A stretch of DNA of 33,623 nucleotides. Origin: Burkholderiales bacterium (lineage in GTDB: Bacteria; Pseudomonadota; Gammaproteobacteria; Burkholderiales; Casimicrobiaceae). Location: contig JAICKU010000043.1 in NCBI GenBank assembly GCA_025927765.1, positions 1-33,623 of the forward strand, given 5' to 3'. The notes under the pieces were generated by a model, which did not search any database, had not been told where the DNA came from, and was given only the letters and a program-made list of their open reading frames with translations. This document shows positions 9,228-18,383 of this stretch, piece after piece. Each line of letters begins with the position of its first letter. Positions within the stretch are counted from its first letter, which is position 1. Both the position numbers and the translations under genes were made by a program.

Positions 9228-10571
9228 TTATGCGCCGTCCTCCTTCGCGCAGTCGCGCGTCGGAAGCTTCTTCTCCTCCGCGTACTTCTTCGCGGACGAA
9301 CGGATCATCGGGTCGATGATCTTGAGGTCGGATTCGTAACGGCTGTTCGGCACGACGTTCCACTTCTTGCCGTCCCACGTCTCGACCATCGCCGCGTGCG
9401 CGCCCTCGTGGTTGTCGCACGACGTCTTGATCGGCTCCATGAAGCCCGCCATGCCGAGCTTCTTGATCATGTCGGGCGTGATGTCCAGATGCTCGAGACC
9501 CCAGCGCACCTGCTCGCCGGTGAGCGGCTTCTTGCCGAACTTCTCCTGGGCTTTCCGCACCGCCTCGACGCCGAACATCGCCGACACCATGCCGCGGTTG
9601 TAGAGCACCTCGCCGATGTCTTCCTTCTTGCCGGTGCCCTGCCCCTTGTCGTAGACGTACTTCACGATGTCGTTGTGCACCTGGCCCTTGCCGGCCGGCG
9701 CGAGGAACACGAGTGCGTTGTAGCCCTTCGCGCCGTCACCCGCCGGCAGCACGTCGGGTTCCGCGCCCGACCACCACACGCCGTACATCTTGTCGCGCGG
9801 GTAGCCGGTGGCAACCGCTTCCTTGATGGCCGTCGAGTTCATCACCCCCCAGCCCCACAGGAACACGAAGTCGGGGCGTTGCTGGCGGATCTGCAGCCAC
9901 GTCGCCTTCTGCTCGACGCCCGGATGCGTGACCGGCAGCAGGATCAGCTCGAAGCCGTTCAGCTTCGCGCGCTCCTGCAGCAGCGCGATCGGCTCCTTGC
10001 CGTACGGCGAATCGTGATAGACGAGCGCGATCTTCTTGCCCTTCAACTTGTCCATGCCGCCGAGCTTCTTGCCGACGTGCTGGACGAGGATGTCGGCCGC
10101 GTCCCAATACGTGCCGCCGATCGGGAAGTTCCAGCCGAACACGCTGCCGTCGACCGAATCGGCGCGGCCGTAGCCCGCGGTGATCAGCGGGATGTGATCG
10201 GTGAACGACTTGTCGGTGAGGGCGAACGTGATGCCTGTCGACAGCGGCTGGAACGTCGTCGCGCCGCTCGGTCCCTTGGCCTTCAACCGCTCGTAGCATT
10301 CGACGCCGCGGTCGGTGGCATACCCCGTCTCGCACTCCTCGAACGTGATCTTGACGCCGTTGATGCCACCGTCGCGCGCGTTCACGAGCTTCAGGTAATC
10401 GACGTAGCCGTTCGCCCACGGCACGCCGTTCGGCGCGTAGGCGCCGGTGCGATACACGAGCACCGGGAAGAATTGCTCGTTCGCCTGCGCGAGCGCGTTG
10501 CCGCTCGTCGCCAGCGAGGCGGCCGCCGCCAACGCCACGACCGCCAGCGCACCTCTCCATGTCCGTTTCAT
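9228..10571 (-). CDS. ABC transporter periplasmic substrate-binding protein (LivK/type 1 fold)
   Basis: A 447-residue exported binding protein. Residues 1-28 are a Sec signal peptide (Lys-Arg, then an Ala/Val/Leu core, cleavage near NALA-QA). The mature part has the two-lobed peripheral-binding type 1 architecture: PNGVPWANGYVDYLKLVN in lobe 1 and KIALVYHDSPYGKEP at the hinge, then FVFLWGWGVMNSTAIKEAVATG in lobe 2. It is longer than amino-acid-binding LivK (about 370) and rich in Trp/Tyr, consistent with an aromatic or other organic acid ligand instead of leucine; that is inference. A perfect AGGAGG site 5 bases before the ATG at 10571 decides the start. The 65-base gap to LivM holds the ribosome-binding site and no clear promoter. 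Confidence 0.9.
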   Translation of the reverse strand: MKRTWRGALAVVALAAAASLATSGNALAQANEQFFPVLVYRTGAYAPNGVPWANGYVDYLKLVNARDGGINGVKITFEECETGYATDRGVECYERLKAKGPSGATTFQPLSTGITFALTDKSFTDHIPLITAGYGRADSVDGSVFGWNFPIGGTYWDAADILVQHVGKKLGGMDKLKGKKIALVYHDSPYGKEPIALLQERAKLNGFELILLPVTHPGVEQKATWLQIRQQRPDFVFLWGWGVMNSTAIKEAVATGYPRDKMYGVWWSGAEPDVLPAGDGAKGYNALVFLAPAGKGQVHNDIVKYVYDKGQGTGKKEDIGEVLYNRGMVSAMFGVEAVRKAQEKFGKKPLTGEQVRWGLEHLDITPDMIKKLGMAGFMEPIKTSCDNHEGAHAAMVETWDGKKWNVVPNSRYESDLKIIDPMIRSSAKKYAEEKKLPTRDCAKEDGA

Positions 10572-10636
10572 GACCCCTCCTAAAGTGAAGAAACGACGCG
10601 CCATCATAGTCCCAATAGCGCCCGTGTGAACGGACC

Positions 10637-11701
10637 CTAATGCGGGAACGGCCAGAGCCGAAGCTTCTCCTTCCCGATCGCCCAAAGTCGCGCCAAACCA
10701 TGCGGTTCCAGCACGAGGAACAGCACGATCAGCGACCCGAAAATCATGAACTCGACGTTCGATGCCATCGCCGTCGACAGCGGCACGCCCAGCTTCTCGG
10801 GAATCTGATTGAGCGCGATCGGCAGCGCGACGATGAACGCCGCGCCGAGATACGAACCGAGGATCGAGCCCATGCCGCCGATGATGATCATGAACAGCAG
10901 GTCGAACGACAGATTCAGGTTGAACGCGAGCGGTTCCCACGAGCCCAGGTGGAAGAAGCCCCACAGGGCGCCTGCGACACCGCAATAGAACGAGGAGACG
11001 CCGAAGGCGGTGAGCTTCGCGTACACGGGACGAATGCCGATCACCTCCGCCGCCACGTCCATGTCGCGCGTCGCCATCCATGCGCGGCCGAGGTGTCCGC
11101 GCACGAGATTTCTGGCGACCAGCGTGAACACGATCACGACGCCGAGCACGAACAGGTACTTGTCGCGCGGCGTGCCGATCGTCCAGCCGAAGATCTGCAC
11201 CGGCGCGGTGGACACCGAGCCCGACGACGAATAATTGGTGAACCACTTGACGCGCGCGAAGATCCAGTCGGTGAAGAACTGCGCCGCGAGCGTCGCCACC
11301 GCGAGGTACAGGCCCTTGATGCGCAGGCTCGGGATGCCGAAGAACATGCCGACGAGCGCGGCGACGAGCCCCGCGAGCACCAGCACGACGAGGAAATTCA
11401 GCATCGGCACGCGCTGGACGAGGTTGTACGCCGCGTATGCGCCCCACGCCATGAACGCCGCGTGGCCAATGGAGATCTGCCCGCAATAGCCGACGAGCAG
11501 GTTCAAGCCGATCGCGGCGAGCGTCAGGATCAGGAACGGGTTGATGATCGACAGGTACAGGTAGTCGCTGACGAGCAGCGGCACCGCGAAGAACGCGAAC
11601 GCGACGAGCGCGAGCACGAAATACCGATCCTGCGCGATCGGCAGCAACTGCATGTCGGCGCGGTAGGTCGACTTGAACTGGCCGTTTTCGCGGAAGAACA
11701 C
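10637..11701 (-). CDS. LivM-type ABC transporter permease
   Basis: A 354-residue inner-membrane permease with eight or more hydrophobic segments. The LivM signature is in GLNLLVGYCGQISIGHAAF near residue 75 and in the cytoplasmic coupling loop GRAWMATRDMDVAAEVIGI. The start is the GTG at 11701, because AAAGGAAG lies 4 bases before it and related permeases in such clusters begin with a short Phe/Arg/Glu/Asn stretch followed by GQFK. It pairs with LivH encoded immediately upstream (17 bases between stop and start) to form the membrane channel. Confidence 0.9.
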   Translation of the reverse strand: MFFRENGQFKSTYRADMQLLPIAQDRYFVLALVAFAFFAVPLLVSDYLYLSIINPFLILTLAAIGLNLLVGYCGQISIGHAAFMAWGAYAAYNLVQRVPMLNFLVVLVLAGLVAALVGMFFGIPSLRIKGLYLAVATLAAQFFTDWIFARVKWFTNYSSSGSVSTAPVQIFGWTIGTPRDKYLFVLGVVIVFTLVARNLVRGHLGRAWMATRDMDVAAEVIGIRPVYAKLTAFGVSSFYCGVAGALWGFFHLGSWEPLAFNLNLSFDLLFMIIIGGMGSILGSYLGAAFIVALPIALNQIPEKLGVPLSTAMASNVEFMIFGSLIVLFLVLEPHGLARLWAIGKEKLRLWPFPH

Positions 11702-11718
11702 GCGGCTTCCTTTCGAGC

Positions 11719-12726
11719 CTAGACGCGGTCGATGCGCCGCTCGCCGAACAGGCCCTCGGGCCGCACGAGCAGGAAGAGGAGCGCGAGCACGTACGCGAAC
11801 CAGTTCTCGATGCCGCCGCCCGCGAGGTCGAACGCCTTGATGAGCGGTGGCGCGAGGAACACCTCGGCCATCTTCTCCCCGACGCCGATGATGAGTCCGC
11901 CCACGATCGCGCCCGGCACCGACTCGAAGCCGCCGAGGATCACGACGGGCAGCGCCTTCAGCGCCACCTGCGAGATCGAGAACTGCACGCCGAGCTTGCC
12001 GCCCCAGATGACGCCGCCGACGATCGCGACGACGCCCGCGACCGACCACACGATCACCCAGATGCGATCGAGCGGAATGCCGATCGACTGCGCGGCCTGA
12101 TGGTCGTCGGCCACTGCGCGGAGCGCGCGGCCGGTCGCGGTGCGGCGGAAGAACACGGCGAGCGCGCCGACCAGCAGCACGGCCGTGATCGCCGCCGCGA
12201 TGTCGTCGCGATTGACGAGCACGCCGCCCTCGAACACGTTGCCGAGCACCATCATCGGCTCGCGCGGAATGCCGAGGTTGATCTCGTAGATGTCGCTGCC
12301 CCAGATCGACTGGCCGAAGCCGTTCAGGAAGAAGGTGATGCCGAGTGTCGCCATCAGGAGCGCGACCGCGTCCTGGTTGACGAGCGGGCGCAGCACCAGC
12401 CGTTCGACGGCGAACGCGAGCGCGATCATGATCACCACGGCGCCGATCACCGCCGCCCATACGGGCATCCTCTCGGCGAGGCGCGCGACCGCGAGGGCGG
12501 CGAAGAGCACCATCGCGCCCTGCGCGAAATTGAACACGCCCGACGCCTTGAAGATCAGCACGAAGCCGAGCGCCACGAGCGAATAGAGCACCCCGGTCAT
12601 CAGGCCGCCGATCAGCACCTCGACCCAGAACCCGGGCGCCGTCTCGCCGGTGGCGAGCGGCGCGATCAGGCCCGCCGCGAGCAGCGCGCTCAGCGCGGCG
12701 ACGGGAACGTAACGCGGGATGTTCAT
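11719..12726 (-). CDS. LivH-type ABC transporter permease
   Basis: A 335-residue inner-membrane permease. Recognisable LivH features are GVLYSLVALGFVLIFKASGVFNFAQGAMVLF, the RPLVNQDAVALLMATLGI block, the coupling loop TGRALRAVADDHQAAQSIGI, and GGFESVPGAIVGGLIIGVGE. The C-terminus ends in LFLLVRPEGLFGERRIDRV, the standard LivH ending. The ATG at 12726 lies 3 bases after the LivG stop, so the two are translationally close. An N-terminal hydrophobic segment precedes the core and may be an additional helix. Confidence 0.92.
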   Translation of the reverse strand: MNIPRYVPVAALSALLAAGLIAPLATGETAPGFWVEVLIGGLMTGVLYSLVALGFVLIFKASGVFNFAQGAMVLFAALAVARLAERMPVWAAVIGAVVIMIALAFAVERLVLRPLVNQDAVALLMATLGITFFLNGFGQSIWGSDIYEINLGIPREPMMVLGNVFEGGVLVNRDDIAAAITAVLLVGALAVFFRRTATGRALRAVADDHQAAQSIGIPLDRIWVIVWSVAGVVAIVGGVIWGGKLGVQFSISQVALKALPVVILGGFESVPGAIVGGLIIGVGEKMAEVFLAPPLIKAFDLAGGGIENWFAYVLALLFLLVRPEGLFGERRIDRV

Positions 12727-12729
12727 CGG

Positions 12730-13572
12730 CTAATGCGTCGCCCCGAGGTAGGCGTCGATCACGGCCCGGTTGCCGCGCACCTCGCCGGGCGTGCCGTCGC
12801 CGATCTTGCGGCCGTAGTCGAGCACGACGATGCGATCCGAGATGTCCATGACGACGCCCATGTCGTGCTCGATCAGCACGATCGTCGTGCCGTACTGCTC
12901 GTTGACGTCGAGGATGAAGCGGCACATATCCTGTTTCTCCTCGACGTTCATCCCGGCCATCGGCTCGTCGAGCAGCAGCACTTCCGGCTCCAGGGCGAGC
13001 GCGCGGCCTAAATCGACGCGCTTTTGCAGTCCGTAGGCGAGGCGGCCCACCGGCGTCTTGCGATACGCCTGGATCTCGAGGAAGTCGATGATGTGCTCGA
13101 CGACTTCGCGGTGCCGCATCTCCTCGCGCTCCGCCGGCCCGACGCGCAGCGCCTGCGCGAGGATGCCGGTGCGCATCTTCATGTTGCGGCCGGTCATGAT
13201 GTTGTCGAGCACGCTCATGCCCTTGAAGAGCGCCAGGTTCTGGAACGTGCGCGCGATCCCCATCGCCGCGGCGCGATGCGGCTGCATCGCCGCGAACTCG
13301 CGGTCCTTGAAGCGGATGCGGCCCTGCTGCGCGTGATACACGCCGTTGATCACGTTCAGCATCGAGCTCTTGCCCGCGCCGTTCGGGCCGATGATCGCGA
13401 GCACCTCGTGCTCGCGCACGTCGAACGACACGTCGGAAATCGCCCGCACGCCGCCGAAGTCGAGCGAGATGTTCGCGACCGACAGGATCACCGGGCCGAT
13501 GCGGGTGTGCGCCGGCGGCGGCTCGTCGAGCCTTTTCGACGCGGGCAGGGCCTGGACCGGGAGCGATGCCAT
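12730..13572 (-). CDS. LivG-type ABC transporter ATPase
   Basis: A 280-residue ATPase. Walker A is GPNGAGKSS, Walker B is VLLLDEP followed by MAGMNVEEKQDM, and the switch His is in VLIEHDMGVVMDISDRIVVLD. RTFQNLALFKGMSVLDNIMTGR is the typical LivG Q-loop region. The signature motif is degenerate: the expected LSxGxQ reads LAYGLQKRVDLGRAL, a variant common in LivG proteins of such clusters. The first 28 residues are an unconserved Pro-rich leader. The ATG shares its A with the TGA stop of the upstream ligase gene (1-base overlap), indicating coupled translation. Confidence 0.92.
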   Translation of the reverse strand: MASLPVQALPASKRLDEPPPAHTRIGPVILSVANISLDFGGVRAISDVSFDVREHEVLAIIGPNGAGKSSMLNVINGVYHAQQGRIRFKDREFAAMQPHRAAAMGIARTFQNLALFKGMSVLDNIMTGRNMKMRTGILAQALRVGPAEREEMRHREVVEHIIDFLEIQAYRKTPVGRLAYGLQKRVDLGRALALEPEVLLLDEPMAGMNVEEKQDMCRFILDVNEQYGTTIVLIEHDMGVVMDISDRIVVLDYGRKIGDGTPGEVRGNRAVIDAYLGATH

Positions 13573-15512
13573 CAGGCGGCTTTCATGGATTGCGCCGGCA
13601 GCACCTTCGCGTCTTCGATGCGCAGGTCCGCCGACACCATGCCGCTGCGCCCGTCTTCGAACTTCACCATCGTGTCGATGTGCTGCACGTTGCGCCCGGC
13701 ATAGAGCGCCTCCACGAGCACCGCGTACTTCTCGGCGATGAAGCGCCGGCGCACCTTGCGAGTGCGCGTCAACTCGTCGTCGTCGGGATCGAGATCCTTG
13801 TGCAGGATCAGGAAGCGCCGCACCTGCGAGTCGGCGAGCCCGGGCTCGACGGCGAGGTCCGCGTTCACCTGCTCGACGCATTGCCGCACGAGGTCGTACA
13901 CCTCGGGCTTGGCCGCGAGATCGCCGTAGCCCGAGTACGGCAGGCCGCGCCGCTCGGCCCAGTTGCCGACCGAACCGATGTCGATGTTGATGAACGCACA
14001 GACGAAGTCGCGCCCGTTGCCGAACGCGACCGCCTCCTTGACGTGCGGGAAGAACTTGAGCTTGTTCTCGAGGTAGTTCGGCGCGAAGATCGCGCCGGTC
14101 GCGAGCTTCCCCACGTCCTTCGCGCGGTCGATGATCTTGACGTGGCCGCCGGCGTCGATCAGGCCGGCGTCGCCGGTGTGGAACCAGCCGTCGGCGTCGA
14201 TCGACTCCTTCGTCGCGTCCGGCTGCTTGTAGTACTCCTTCAGCAGCATCGCCCCGCGCAACAGCACTTCGCCGTTGTCGGCGATCTTCAACTCGACGTT
14301 CGGCGCGGGCGGTCCCACCGTTTCGAGCCGCACGCCGCCGTTCGGCTGCAGGCAGCCGTACGCGCAGGTCTCGGTGAGGCCGTAGAGTTGCTTCAGGTTG
14401 ATGCCGATCGAGCGGTAGAAGCGGAAGAGGTCCGGCCCGATGGCGGCGCCCGCCGTGTACGCGACGCGCAGCCGCGACATGCCGAGCATGTTGCGCAAGG
14501 GCCCGTAGATCGCGACGTCGCCGAGCGCGTACAGCACCCGGTCGTGCAGCGGCACGGGCCTGCGCTCGAGGATCTCGGCGCCGCAGCGCCGGGCGACGCG
14601 CATGCATGCCGCGTAGAGCCATTGCTTGACGCGGCTCGCGTCCTCCATGCGGATCGTCACCTGCGTCAGCAGGTTCTCGAAGATGCGCGGCGGCGCGAAG
14701 TAATACGTCGGCCCGATCTCGCGCATGTCGGTCAGCACGGTATCCGCCGACTCGGGACAGTTGATCGTGAAGCCCGTGATCAACGACTGCACGTAGGAAA
14801 AGAGATGGTCGCCCACCCACGCCATCGGCAGGTACGACAACATGCTGTCGCGGTCGGTCAGCCCGTCGAATTCCGCGGCGCCGCCGCCGGCGACGATGAA
14901 TGCGCGGTGGCTGTGACACACGCCCTTCGGCTTGCCGGTGGTCCCCGACGTGTACAGCATCACGCAGACGTCGTCGGTGTCGCCCGCCGCGATCTCCGTG
15001 TCGTAGAAACCGGGGTGCGCCCGGTCGTAGTCGCGGCCGAGCGCCTGCAAGGCGTCGATCGACACGAGCCCCTCGTAATTGCGCAGGCCGCGCGGATCGT
15101 CGTAGTAGATGTACGCGAGCGACGACACCGTCGCCTTCGCCTCGAGCAGCTTGTCGACCTGCTCCTGGTCCTCGACGATCGCGTATGCGATCTCGGCGTC
15201 GTTCAGCACGAACGTGAATTCGGCCGCGGGCGCGTCCTGGTACATCGGCACCGGCACGCCGCCCAGCGCCTGCGCGGCGGCCATCGCCCAGTACAGCCGG
15301 GGACGGTTGTCGCCGATGATCGCGAGGTGCATGCCGCGACGAAAGCCCTGCGCGGCGAGTCCGCACGCAAGCGCGCGCACTTCGTCGGCCGCCTCGGCCC
15401 ACGTCCAGGCCTGCCAGATGCCCAGATCCTTCTCGCGGACGGCCGGATGATTGCCGCGCTCGGCCGCGTTGCGCAGCAGAAGGCGCGGGAACGTATCGAG
15501 CGCGCTCGTCAT
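13572..15512 (-). CDS. Long-chain-type acyl-CoA synthetase (AMP-forming), first gene of transporter cluster
   Basis: A 646-residue AMP-forming ligase that would activate the imported acid to its CoA thioester. Motifs in order: the ATP loop YTSGTTGKPKGV, the RIFENLLT region typical of FadD-like large enzymes, YGLTETCA, the TGD motif in DGWFHTGDAG, and the hinge/linker in KIIDRAKDVGKLATG. This form is the large eukaryote-like ACS type commonly found next to Liv transporters in betaproteobacteria. The ATG at 15512 is preceded by GAGGAGG; a second in-frame ATG at 15536 with a GGAAGAAG site is a credible alternative adding 8 residues. A TAGAAT minus-ten-like hexamer sits at 15579-15574. The gene is divergent from the TetR gene, whose product is its likely regulator. 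Confidence 0.9.
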   Translation of the reverse strand: MTSALDTFPRLLLRNAAERGNHPAVREKDLGIWQAWTWAEAADEVRALACGLAAQGFRRGMHLAIIGDNRPRLYWAMAAAQALGGVPVPMYQDAPAAEFTFVLNDAEIAYAIVEDQEQVDKLLEAKATVSSLAYIYYDDPRGLRNYEGLVSIDALQALGRDYDRAHPGFYDTEIAAGDTDDVCVMLYTSGTTGKPKGVCHSHRAFIVAGGGAAEFDGLTDRDSMLSYLPMAWVGDHLFSYVQSLITGFTINCPESADTVLTDMREIGPTYYFAPPRIFENLLTQVTIRMEDASRVKQWLYAACMRVARRCGAEILERRPVPLHDRVLYALGDVAIYGPLRNMLGMSRLRVAYTAGAAIGPDLFRFYRSIGINLKQLYGLTETCAYGCLQPNGGVRLETVGPPAPNVELKIADNGEVLLRGAMLLKEYYKQPDATKESIDADGWFHTGDAGLIDAGGHVKIIDRAKDVGKLATGAIFAPNYLENKLKFFPHVKEAVAFGNGRDFVCAFINIDIGSVGNWAERRGLPYSGYGDLAAKPEVYDLVRQCVEQVNADLAVEPGLADSQVRRFLILHKDLDPDDDELTRTRKVRRRFIAEKYAVLVEALYAGRNVQHIDTMVKFEDGRSGMVSADLRIEDAKVLPAQSMKAA

Positions 15513-15617
15513 GTCCTCCTCGCGCAGGGCTCCCATGTTCGCGCGCTTCTTCCTGGGCGCGCTGTCGCGTTCGATTCTATCGGAACATTCGCGTCGTGGC
15601 GCGCTTTTGGCCGCCGC

Positions 15618-15646
15618 TTGACGGCGCGCGGCCGGCGGGGTACAAA
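15618..15646 (+). promoter_or_regulatory. Predicted sigma-70 promoter of the TetR-mutase operon
   Basis: TTGACG at 15618-15623 and TACAAA at 15641-15646 are separated by exactly 17 bases, a good match to the minus-35 and minus-10 consensus. The start codon of the TetR gene lies 30 bases downstream. The prediction is from pattern only. Confidence 0.55.
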
Positions 15647-15647
15647 A

Positions 15648-15661
15648 CAAACAGTTGTTTG
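15648..15661. promoter_or_regulatory. Predicted TetR-family operator (CAAACA-GT-TGTTTG)
   Basis: A perfect 6-bp inverted repeat with a 2-base spacer lies immediately after the predicted minus-10 hexamer, overlapping the expected transcription start and located between two divergent units. This is the usual place for autoregulation by a TetR repressor. On the other strand it lies upstream of the synthetase gene, so one site could control both arms. Confidence 0.5.
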
Positions 15662-15675
15662 GTAAAGTGAGTGAC

Positions 15676-16257
15676 ATGGCGACCCCCGCGCGCCTTCCGC
15701 GTGCCGACAACCGGCTGCCGCAAATTCTCGATGAGGCCGCGCGCCTTTTCGCCGAGCGCGGCTTTCCCGCGACGACGATCCGCGACATCGTGCGCGGAAT
15801 CGACATGCTGCCGGGCTCGCTCTACTACCACTTCGCCGCGAAGGAAGACCTGCTCGCTGCCGTGTACGCGGAGGGCGTCAAGCGCATCTCCGGGCACGTG
15901 CATGCGGCGATCGCAAAGCGGACGGATCCGTGGCAACGCCTGACGGCCGCGTGTGTCGCGCATCTCGAGGCGCTGCTCGACGAAAGCGCGTACGCGCAGG
16001 TGGTGATTCGCGTGCGACCGGGCGACGTGCCCGAAGTGGCCGGGCCGCTGACCGCGCTGCGCGATCGCTACGAAAGCGTGTTCGTCGACCTGATCGACGC
16101 GCTGCCGCTGAAGCCGGGCGTCGATCGCCGCGCGCTGCGTCTCATGCTGCTCGGCGCGCTCAACTGGTCGCAGACCTGGTATCGCCCCGGCCGCGACGAT
16201 CCGCGCGCCATCGCCAGGAACTTCGTTGCACTGCTGCGCAAACCCACCGAAACCTGA
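15676..16257 (+). CDS. TetR family transcriptional regulator
   Basis: A 193-residue repressor. The N-terminal helix-turn-helix is textbook: ILDEAARLFAERGFPATTIRDIVRGIDMLPGSLYYHFAAKEDLLAAVY (about residues 16-65, here in summary form with the recognition helix at SLYYHF). The C-terminal half is a helical ligand-binding domain ending in WSQTWYRPGRDDPRAIARNFV, resembling regulators of acyl-CoA catabolism. The ATG at 15676 is preferred; an in-frame GTG at 15667 is an alternative. The mutase small-subunit gene starts 5 bases after the stop, so the regulator is the first gene of the operon. The likely effector is an acyl-CoA produced by the pathway (inference). Confidence 0.9.
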   Translation: MATPARLPRADNRLPQILDEAARLFAERGFPATTIRDIVRGIDMLPGSLYYHFAAKEDLLAAVYAEGVKRISGHVHAAIAKRTDPWQRLTAACVAHLEALLDESAYAQVVIRVRPGDVPEVAGPLTALRDRYESVFVDLIDALPLKPGVDRRALRLMLLGALNWSQTWYRPGRDDPRAIARNFVALLRKPTET

Positions 16258-16262
16258 ACCCG

Positions 16263-16697
16263 ATGAAGATCGTCCCCAAGGTGCTCGTCACCAAGATCGG
16301 CCTCGACGGCCACGACCGCGGCAGCCGCGTCGTCGCCGCGCATTTGCGCGACGCCGGCATGGAAGTGATCTACACGCCACCCTGGCAGGCGATCGACGCG
16401 GTGGTGAAGCTCGCGATCGAGGAGGACGTCGACGTGATCGGCATCTCGTCGCTCGCCACCGACCACCGGATCGTGCCGAAGCTCATGCGCGCGTTGCGCG
16501 ATGCCGACGTGACCGGCGTCGCGGTGATCGTCGGCGGCATCGTGCCCGACGCCGACGAGGCGATGCTGCTCGACGCCGGCGTGGCGCGCGTGTTCCATCC
16601 CGGTGCGTCGCTCGACGACATCGCGGATTACATCCGCTCGATCGTGCCTGCGATGCGTGAGGCGCGCAGCGTCACATGGGAGACATGGCATGAATAA
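16263..16697 (+). CDS. Cobalamin-binding small subunit of an acyl-CoA mutase
   Basis: A 144-residue stand-alone B12-binding domain of the methylmalonyl-CoA mutase family. The base-off/His-on motif Asp15-x-His17-x-x-Gly20 (DGHDRG) is intact, with Lys11 at the position that supports the ligand triad. The second and third cobalamin contacts are in SSLATDH and VGGIVPD. Length and architecture match the small subunits IcmB and HcmB of two-component mutases, not the C-terminal domain of a fused methylmalonyl-CoA mutase. The stop codon overlaps the start of the large-subunit gene by 8 bases, so the two are translationally coupled and should form a heteromer. Confidence 0.93.
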   Translation: MKIVPKVLVTKIGLDGHDRGSRVVAAHLRDAGMEVIYTPPWQAIDAVVKLAIEEDVDVIGISSLATDHRIVPKLMRALRDADVTGVAVIVGGIVPDADEAMLLDAGVARVFHPGASLDDIADYIRSIVPAMREARSVTWETWHE

Positions 16698-18369
16698 GCC
16701 CCTCGACCCGGCCACCCTCGCGCCCGAGTCCGGATTCGAGCAATGGCAGCGCCAATACGCCGAGCAGATCGGCGACGACCGCGCGTGCGAGAACCGCTCG
16801 GGCATCGCGATCAAGCCGCTCTATACGCAAGACGACCGGGACGCCAGCCGGCGCAACACCGAGCTAGGCTTTCCGGGCCAGCCACCGTACACGCGCGGCA
16901 TCTACGCAACCATGCATCGCGGGCGCACGTGGACGCAGCGCCAGCTGATCGGCCTCGGCACGCCGAGCGACTACAACGCACGGCTCCTCGCGCTGATCGA
17001 GCAGGGCACCACCGCGATCTCGCTCATCCCCTGCAATTCCGTGTTCCGCGGTTACGACATGGACGAGGTCGATGCCGAGCTTCTCGGCACCTGCGGCGTC
17101 GTCGTCAATTCCGCCGATCACATGGCGGCGTGCCTCGAAGGCGTCGACATCGGCCGCACGTCGTGCGCGATGAACGATCCGTCGCCGTTCACGCTGCTCG
17201 CGTTCCTGCTGGCCGTCGCGAAACGCCGCGGCGTGCCGTTCGCGTCGATCACGGGCACGTCGAACCAGAGCGACTACCTGTCCCACTACGTCGCGAACCA
17301 CATGTTCTTCCGCCTCGCACTCCCCGGCGCGCGGCGGATCCTCACCGACCACATCGCCTTCTGCCTGCGCCACGTGCCGCGCTGGAATCCGCTGTCCGTC
17401 GTCGGCCAGCACATGCAGCAGGCCGGGGCGACGCCCGCGCAGGCGATGGCGTTCACGCTCGCGACCGCCTTGCAGAACGCAGACGACTGCGTCGCGCGCG
17501 GTCTCGACCCCAAAACGTTCCTGCCGCGCTTCACGTTCTTCTTCGACGTCTCGATCTCGTTCTTCGAGGAGATCGCGAAATTCCGCGCCGGCCGCCGGCT
17601 GTGGGCGACGCTCGTGCGCGAGCGCTACGGCGTCGGCGATCCGCGAAGCCTCCGCTTCAAGTTTCACGCGCAGACGTCGGGCGTCGACCTCACGCGCCAG
17701 CAGCCGCAGAACAACATCGCGCGCGTCGCCGTGCAGGCGATCGCGGGCATCTTCGGCGGCCTGCAATCGCTGCACACCGACGCGTACGACGAAGTGCTGT
17801 CGTGCCCGACCGAGTCCGGCGCGCGCATCGCCGTCGCCACGCAGAACATCCTGCGCGAGGAGGCGCACCTGACCGACGTGATCGATCCGCTCGGCGGCAG
17901 CTATTACGTCGAGACGCTGACCGACGAGATGGAAGAGGAGATCCGCCGCCTTCTCGCCATCGTGCAGGACGCGGGCGGCATGTACGCCGCGGTCGAGAGC
18001 GGACTCGTGCAACGGATGATCGGCGAATCGGCGCGGCGCTTCCAGGCGAAGGTCGAAAGCGGTGAACAGACGATCGTCGGCGTCAACGCCTATCGCCTCG
18101 GCGAAAGCGCGAGCGACCGGCCGCCGGTGCAGACGGTCGACGACGGCGCGATCGCCGCGCATCTCGCCGCATTCGCGCAGTGGAAGGCCGCGCGGTCGCA
18201 GGCGCAGGTGAGCGCGTCGCTCGACGCGCTGGCGCGGGCGGCCAACGATGCGCACGCGAACGTCTTCGAGCAGGTCGTGGCGGCCGCCGGCGCCGGCTGC
18301 ACGCACGGCGAGATCTGCGGGACGCTGCGCCGCGAACTGGGGTTCGGCCACGTGCAGGCGATCGTCTAA
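16690..18369 (+). CDS. Divergent B12-dependent acyl-CoA mutase large subunit
   Basis: A 559-residue catalytic subunit of the methylmalonyl-CoA mutase family without a B12 domain, as in IcmA and HcmA. Family hallmarks: YATM at 72-75, [28 protein letters not shown] at 120-128, HMQQAGAT at 241-248, [29 protein letters not shown] and [16 protein letters not shown]. Aligned by eye to the P. shermanii enzyme, the substrate-pocket positions differ: Tyr89 becomes His76, Ala116 becomes Ile113, His122 becomes Phe119, and Tyr243 becomes Gln240; catalytic His244 is kept as His241. The carboxylate-binding Arg207 corresponds to Arg215 or Arg216, which isobutyryl-CoA mutase replaces by Gln. It does not carry the Ile/Asp pair of 2-hydroxyisobutyryl-CoA mutase. 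The rearranged substrate is therefore unknown. Confidence 0.9.
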   Translation: MNKPLDPATLAPESGFEQWQRQYAEQIGDDRACENRSGIAIKPLYTQDDRDASRRNTELGFPGQPPYTRGIYATMHRGRTWTQRQLIGLGTPSDYNARLLALIEQGTTAISLIPCNSVFRGYDMDEVDAELLGTCGVVVNSADHMAACLEGVDIGRTSCAMNDPSPFTLLAFLLAVAKRRGVPFASITGTSNQSDYLSHYVANHMFFRLALPGARRILTDHIAFCLRHVPRWNPLSVVGQHMQQAGATPAQAMAFTLATALQNADDCVARGLDPKTFLPRFTFFFDVSISFFEEIAKFRAGRRLWATLVRERYGVGDPRSLRFKFHAQTSGVDLTRQQPQNNIARVAVQAIAGIFGGLQSLHTDAYDEVLSCPTESGARIAVATQNILREEAHLTDVIDPLGGSYYVETLTDEMEEEIRRLLAIVQDAGGMYAAVESGLVQRMIGESARRFQAKVESGEQTIVGVNAYRLGESASDRPPVQTVDDGAIAAHLAAFAQWKAARSQAQVSASLDALARAANDAHANVFEQVVAAAGAGCTHGEICGTLRRELGFGHVQAIV

Positions 18370-18383
18370 GGCAGCGTGTCGTC

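Noticed and set aside
15655..15675. TTG at 15655 as start of the TetR gene
   Set aside because: It lies inside the predicted operator and transcription start region; the ATG at 15676 (or GTG at 15667) fits better.
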